Part shown: one piece after another, positions 4,878 through 7,712 of the stretch
How positions within the stretch are numbered: the stretch's first letter is position 1
How the letters are laid out: each line of letters begins with the position of its first letter
From: Nitrogeniibacter sp050293885
Lineage (GTDB): Bacteria; Pseudomonadota; Gammaproteobacteria; Burkholderiales; Rhodocyclaceae
Direction of reading: 5' to 3'
Assembly (NCBI GenBank): GCA_050293885.1
Contig: JBNKNO010000088.1
Span: 1-7,712 of the forward strand
DNA: 7,712 nt
The notes under the pieces: model-generated
Seen by the model: only the letters and a program-made list of their open reading frames with translations
The model's database searches: none
What the model was told of the DNA's origin: nothing
Program-made: the position numbers and the translations under genes

Positions 4878-4925
4878 CACACTCACTCTAGCGCGCTGCG
4901 CGGGCCAAACAGTGACGTGGATCAA
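4878..4925 (-). promoter_or_regulatory. FNR/Anr/Dnr-type promoter of the redox operon
   Basis: On the minus strand TTGATCCACGTCAC (4925-4912) matches the FNR/Anr/Dnr box TTGAT-N4-GTCAA in nine of ten defined bases. A -10 hexamer TAGAGT lies at 4890-4885, 21 bases farther on. Taking the start seven bases after the hexamer (about 4878), the box centre is at about -40.5, the spacing of class II FNR-activated promoters (-41.5). The leader is then about 24 nt, with the GGGAGA ribosome site before the ATG at 4854. There is no good -35 box separate from the regulator site. This predicts induction under low oxygen, or by NO if the regulator is Dnr-like. Confidence 0.6.
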
Positions 4926-4949
4926 GCGCGGCGGTCGGGCAAGCGGACA

Positions 4950-5660
4950 TCAAAGCGGCAGGGTGTCGAAGGTGGCATAGACGGCGCGCAACCAGGTCTT
5001 GACGCGCTGGCGCTCGAGCAGCCCGAGCGCGTCGGGGCTGGTGCGGTTGTTGCCGGCGGCCCAGAAGCTGGCGTTCTGGCGGTCGATCTTGAGCATGCTG
5101 CTCTCGTGCAGGGCCGGCAGGCTGACGACGCGTGCGCCCCCGGCGAGGGCTCGTTGCATCGGGTCGGAGGCTTCCATGTAGGAGAAATCCGACCCGCGTC
5201 CGTAGTTCTTCACCACGATCAGGTTCGGGCCGGCGCCGTAGGTGTCGATGAGCCGGTCGAGCAAGGTCACCGAATCGGCGCCGCCGTCGGCCACGTGCCA
5301 GAAATTGACCGCGACGCCGAGTTCGTCCATGAGGCCGATAAGGTCGGAGTCGGCGATCCAGCGGCCGAGGGGGGCCGAGGTCTGCGCGGCCAGATCGACG
5401 ATGACGCTCGGCGCGAGTTGTTCCTGTTCGCCGGGTTCGACGTCGAACACCTCGGCGATGCGGTCCAGTCCTTCGTAGGTGTCCACCACCACGGGAGAGG
5501 CGAAGTCGGCATAGAAGCGCAGGAACGAGGTGTGTGAGCGGTCGGTATCGAAGCCGGTGAACGGCTGCCGGTTGTCGATGAAGTACTGCGCCAGCACACG
5601 TGAAACCACCGATTTACCGACGCCGCCCTTTTCGCCACCGATGAAGTTGATTGAGCTCAT
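4950..5660 (-). CDS. Orphan ParA/MinD-family P-loop ATPase
   Basis: The 236-residue protein begins MSSINFIGGEKGGVGKS. This is a deviant Walker A motif with the signature lysine K11 and catalytic K16, as in ParA, MinD and MobD-type ATPases. FDTDRSH (37-43) corresponds to the switch region, and VIVDLAAQ (86-93, D89) to Walker B. SFWAAGNN and LGLLERQRVKTWL mark its C-terminal part. It belongs to a conserved proteobacterial set of standalone CobQ/CobB/MinD/ParA-domain proteins. No ParB, parS, MinC or MinE partner is nearby, so partition or positioning cannot be assumed. The start at 5660 is preferred because AGGA lies 9 bases upstream and the homology begins there; the frame extends to 5711 without family residues. 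It is probably its own transcription unit: the next gene on the strand starts 95 bp beyond its stop and has its own promoter. The function is unknown. Confidence 0.78.
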   Translation of the reverse strand: MSSINFIGGEKGGVGKSVVSRVLAQYFIDNRQPFTGFDTDRSHTSFLRFYADFASPVVVDTYEGLDRIAEVFDVEPGEQEQLAPSVIVDLAAQTSAPLGRWIADSDLIGLMDELGVAVNFWHVADGGADSVTLLDRLIDTYGAGPNLIVVKNYGRGSDFSYMEASDPMQRALAGGARVVSLPALHESSMLKIDRQNASFWAAGNNRTSPDALGLLERQRVKTWLRAVYATFDTLPL

Positions 5661-5965
5661 GAAGTCTGGTCCTGTTGTGTCCGTGAGAGTCGGCGCGCAT
5701 CGAGCGCGCACCTCGAATGATCGAGCAACATCCGTACCCGTCGCGCGTTTCGCGCCAAGTACGTGAATTCATGCGGATTTGACGTCCGCCTTGCACGCCG
5801 GTTGCGTCATCCTCGCCGCCTGCCGCCGCTCAGTACTGCGTCATGTTGGTGCGCGGCAAGCGGAGTGGCAACGCGAGAATACGCCTCGCACGGAAAAACC
5901 GCAGACACGCCGCGGTGTTTCAAGCGGCGACCCGGGCGCGATGCGTCGAGTGTGAAGCGAAAAAG
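5661..5965. other. Intergenic region between efflux gene and ParA-like gene
   Basis: These 305 bp hold no supported gene; the open frames here are antisense extensions of neighbours. They contain the efflux-gene terminator (5894-5916) and must contain the promoter of the ParA-like gene. A small inverted repeat CTCGA-ATGA-TCGAG lies at 5712-5725, about 52-65 bp before the ParA-like start. No -10/-35 pair could be named with confidence. Confidence 0.5.
5894..5916 (-). terminator. Probable terminator of the efflux transporter gene
   Basis: On the minus strand ACCGC (5916-5912) pairs with GCGGT (5902-5898) around a 9-base loop and is followed by TTTTT (5898-5894). It lies about 50 bp after the transporter stop. 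The stem is short, so confidence is moderate. Confidence 0.45.
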
Positions 5966-7174
5966 TTATGGCGGCGTGACGGCGAGTCTGGCGCGCGCCT
6001 GCGCGCGACGGGCGCCGAGATAGGCCACGAAGCCCAGGCTGAGGTAGGCCGTCATGCCCAGGCTGAGACCGAGCGTGCTCCCCCAAAGCAGGGGGGCGAC
6101 GATGCCCGCAGTGAGCGCGTTGGTGGCCGTCTGCATGAAACTCTGGCAGCTCGATACCATGCCGCGGCGGCTGGGAAACAGATCCAGCGCCATGAGCGTG
6201 AGGCTGGGCATGGCAACGGACATGCCGAGCACGTAGAGCGGAATGGGCGCGATCGCGAGCGGCAAGGGCGGCGCGGTGGTGAGGTTGACGAGCACGTTGA
6301 TGGCTGCCGCCGCAGCCATGGCCGCGAAGCCGGCGAAGATGGTGCGCCCGGGCGACCAGTGGTTGGCCAGCCGCCCCGAGATCCACGCCCCCGTCATCAT
6401 GCCGACCATGGCCGGGATGAACAGCCAGCCGAAGCCCTGCGCCGACACCCCGAGATGGTCGACCAGAAAGACCGGCGCCGAGAGCACGTACAGGAAGAAG
6501 GCGTTGAAGTTGAGCGCCACCGTGGCACCGATGAGCAGGAACTGCCCGCTGAGCAACACCGAGCCATAGCCGCGCGCCACGTTGGTCGGATGCAGGCTCT
6601 GGCGTTTGTCGGGTGGCAGCGTTTCGGGCAGCTTGAAGTAGCTCACCACGCCCAGCGTGAGGCCGACCAGCGCCAGGAACCAGAAGATGGCCGGCCACGG
6701 GAGCACGGCGAGAATCGCCCCGCCGATGATGGGTGCCACGGCCGGCGCGATGGCGAACATCATCACCACGTGCGACATGAGCTTTTGCGCTTGCGGGCCT
6801 TCGAACACATCGCGCACCACGGCGCGCCCGACGACGATGCCGGCGCCGCCACACAAACCCTGCAGCGCCCGCCCGAACCACAGCCATTCGATGCTCGGCG
6901 CCAGCGCGCACACCGACGAGGCGATCGCGTACAGCGCGAGCGCGGCGAGGATCACCCGTCGCCGGCCGAAGCTGTCGGACAGCGCGCCATGCCAGAACAC
7001 CATCAACGCAAAGGGAATGAGATAGGCGCTGAGGGTGAGCTGCACCTCGTATTTGCTGGCGCCCAGATCGGCCCCCATGGCGTGAAAGGCGGGCAGATAG
7101 GTGTCGATCGAAAACGGCCCCATGGCCGCGAGCGCCGCGAGGATGACCGCCAGATAGCGGGTGGAAACGGGCAT
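5966..7174 (-). CDS. Bcr/CflA-family multidrug efflux MFS transporter
   Basis: The 402-residue protein is a 12-TM major facilitator of the drug:H+ antiporter (Bcr/CflA) type, as in bicyclomycin resistance. Signatures: FSIDTYLPAF (21-30) in TM1 with the conserved Asp D24, the loop 2-3 motif A WHGALSDSFGRRR (61-73), and a TM4 segment LQGLCGGAGIVVGRAVVRD with the charged Arg typical of this family. FMQTATNAL marks the C-terminal half. Length and topology are normal for the family. It would export hydrophobic toxic compounds or metabolites (bicyclomycin, sulfonamides or cysteine in characterised relatives); the substrate here cannot be told from sequence. The start at 7174 is the first ATG and includes the usual short cytoplasmic tip, though the ribosome site is poor (CATCTCCC). 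It is separated from comM by 125 bp with palindromes and has its own terminator, so it is probably monocistronic. Confidence 0.88.
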   Translation of the reverse strand: MPVSTRYLAVILAALAAMGPFSIDTYLPAFHAMGADLGASKYEVQLTLSAYLIPFALMVFWHGALSDSFGRRRVILAALALYAIASSVCALAPSIEWLWFGRALQGLCGGAGIVVGRAVVRDVFEGPQAQKLMSHVVMMFAIAPAVAPIIGGAILAVLPWPAIFWFLALVGLTLGVVSYFKLPETLPPDKRQSLHPTNVARGYGSVLLSGQFLLIGATVALNFNAFFLYVLSAPVFLVDHLGVSAQGFGWLFIPAMVGMMTGAWISGRLANHWSPGRTIFAGFAAMAAAAAINVLVNLTTAPPLPLAIAPIPLYVLGMSVAMPSLTLMALDLFPSRRGMVSSCQSFMQTATNALTAGIVAPLLWGSTLGLSLGMTAYLSLGFVAYLGARRAQARARLAVTPP

Positions 7175-7231
7175 GGGAGATGACGTGACGGACGAAAGTG
7201 AGAACGCGTCTAGTTTAACCCGGACGTTTGC

Positions 7232-7286
7232 ATCGGCACTCGGGGCCGATCCGGTGGATATCTCCGGATATCCGCATCGCGATGCG
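7232..7286. repeat. Three consecutive palindromes between comM and the efflux gene
   Basis: The first is ATCGGC (7232-7237)/GCCGAT (7245-7250) with a 7-base loop. The second is GGATATC-TCCG-GATATCC (7256-7273), with perfect 7-bp arms. The third is CGCATCGCGATGCG (7273-7286), a perfect 14-bp palindrome. They lie 14-68 bp after the comM stop and upstream of the efflux gene. None is followed by a T run on either strand, so a simple intrinsic terminator is not shown. They could serve as comM 3' structure, a rho-assisted stop, or regulator sites for the efflux promoter. Confidence 0.6.
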
Positions 7287-7299
7287 CGGGTGGTGCCGC

Positions 7300-7712
7300 C
7301 TACCGGCTCAGTGAGCGGCGATATTGCACCGCCTCGGCAATCTGCGCGCGGCCGATGGTGGCTTGACCCGCCATGTCCGCCAGTGTGCGTGCCATGCGCA
7401 GAATGCGGTCGTGGCCGCGCGCCGACAAGCCGAGCTTATCCACCGCGCGCGACAGCATCTGGCGGCCGGCATCGTCGAGCGTGCAATGGGTGCGCAAGGC
7501 CTTGCCGGCCAGGGCGGCGTTGCACACGCCTTGCCGTTCCAGTGCGATCGTGCGTGCCTGGCCAACGCGCTCGCGTACCACCGCACTCGCCTCCCCCGGT
7601 TTGGCCGCCTGCAGCTCATCGGCGCGCAGCGCGGGCACGTCGAGCATCACGTCGATACGGTCGAGCAGCGGCCCCGACAATTTGCCGCGATAGCGCGATA
7701 CCTGGTCCGGTG
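7300..7712 (-). CDS. comM: ComM / YifB-type AAA+ ATPase (Mg-chelatase-like), C-terminal part
   Basis: The frame runs from the window edge (first complete codon at 7710) to TAG at 7302-7300, giving 136 residues beginning PDQVSRYRGKLSGPLLDRID. That segment, with the sensor arginine in SGPLLDRID, is diagnostic of ComM/YifB. The C-terminal Mg-chelatase domain follows: THCTLDDAGRQMLSRAVDKL, LSARGHDRILRMARTLADM and a tail AEAVQYRRSLSR. ComM is a hexameric helicase of the AAA+ class that promotes branch migration during natural transformation and is widespread in proteobacteria. The Walker A/B and N-terminal Lon-like domains lie outside the window. No lesion is seen. The downstream 3' region carries three palindromes. 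Confidence 0.92.
   Translation of the reverse strand, partial: PDQVSRYRGKLSGPLLDRIDVMLDVPALRADELQAAKPGEASAVVRERVGQARTIALERQGVCNAALAGKALRTHCTLDDAGRQMLSRAVDKLGLSARGHDRILRMARTLADMAGQATIGRAQIAEAVQYRRSLSR

Noticed and set aside
5841..6911. 356-codon minus-strand frame overlapping the efflux gene
   Set aside because: Alternate-frame shadow with Ala/Arg/His-rich composition; the MFS motifs lie in the other frame.
5843..7183. 446-codon plus-strand frame opposite the efflux gene
   Set aside because: Its composition (Arg, His, Glu, Gln rich) is that of an antisense shadow in high-GC DNA; the minus strand encodes a clear 12-TM transporter.
7175..7231. Promoter of the efflux gene with -10 TAAACT
   Set aside because: A TAAACT hexamer is present on the minus strand, but no acceptable -35 hexamer lies at 16-18 bp, so it was not listed as a feature.

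Overview
The window reads as a high-GC betaproteobacterial chromosome, probably a denitrifying Rhodocyclales-type organism (Azoarcus/Thauera-like). The lineage is an inference from GC-rich codon use, the kind of genes present, and an Anr/Dnr-like promoter box. It has two parts: a decayed accessory island beside the 3' end of gyrB (about 94-2933), then conserved chromosomal genes (2934-7712), all read on the minus strand.

Island. Bases 1-93 are the last 30 codons of gyrB on the plus strand, followed by a GNRA-loop terminator (165-187). Next come the 3' end of an IS3-family transposase with its terminal repeat (about 402-522) and the first ~28 codons of a type I restriction-modification methylase gene, hsdM, on the minus strand (608-523), cut off exactly at the IS end. 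Upstream of hsdM, in the same orientation and only 21 bp away, is an intact type IV toxin-antitoxin (AbiE-type) pair: AbiEii nucleotidyltransferase toxin (1505-630) and AbiEi antitoxin/regulator (2547-1468), overlapping by 38 bp. The AT-rich promoter region of the pair (about 2546-2650) holds a set of related inverted repeats that look like autoregulatory operators. The island ends in the frameshifted C-terminal remnant of a tyrosine recombinase (2933-2770). The simplest reading is an AbiEi-AbiEii-hsdM... defence operon, delivered by an integrase-bearing element next to gyrB. It was then hit by an IS3 element and eroded at both ends, leaving the toxin-antitoxin pair as the surviving intact part.

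Backbone. A three-gene redox operon follows (4854 to 2934): a small three-cysteine exported protein, a ferric-reductase/NOX-like transmembrane flavocytochrome, and a membrane-anchored single-domain cytochrome b5. The spacing is tight (8 bp, then an ATGA overlap). Its promoter carries a near-consensus FNR/Anr/Dnr box centred about 41 bp upstream of the predicted transcription start, so the operon is probably induced at low oxygen. Beyond it lie an orphan ParA/MinD-like ATPase (5660-4950), a Bcr/CflA-type drug efflux transporter (7174-5966), and the C-terminal part of comM (7712-7300), with three consecutive palindromes between comM and the transporter gene.

Most interesting points: the coupling of an AbiE pair to a type I restriction-modification operon, the PD-(D/E)XK-like core in the AbiEi N-terminus, the operator array, the island-boundary remnants (both with the same one-C deletion, AACCTG to AACTG), and the FNR-type control of the cytochrome b5/ferric reductase operon.
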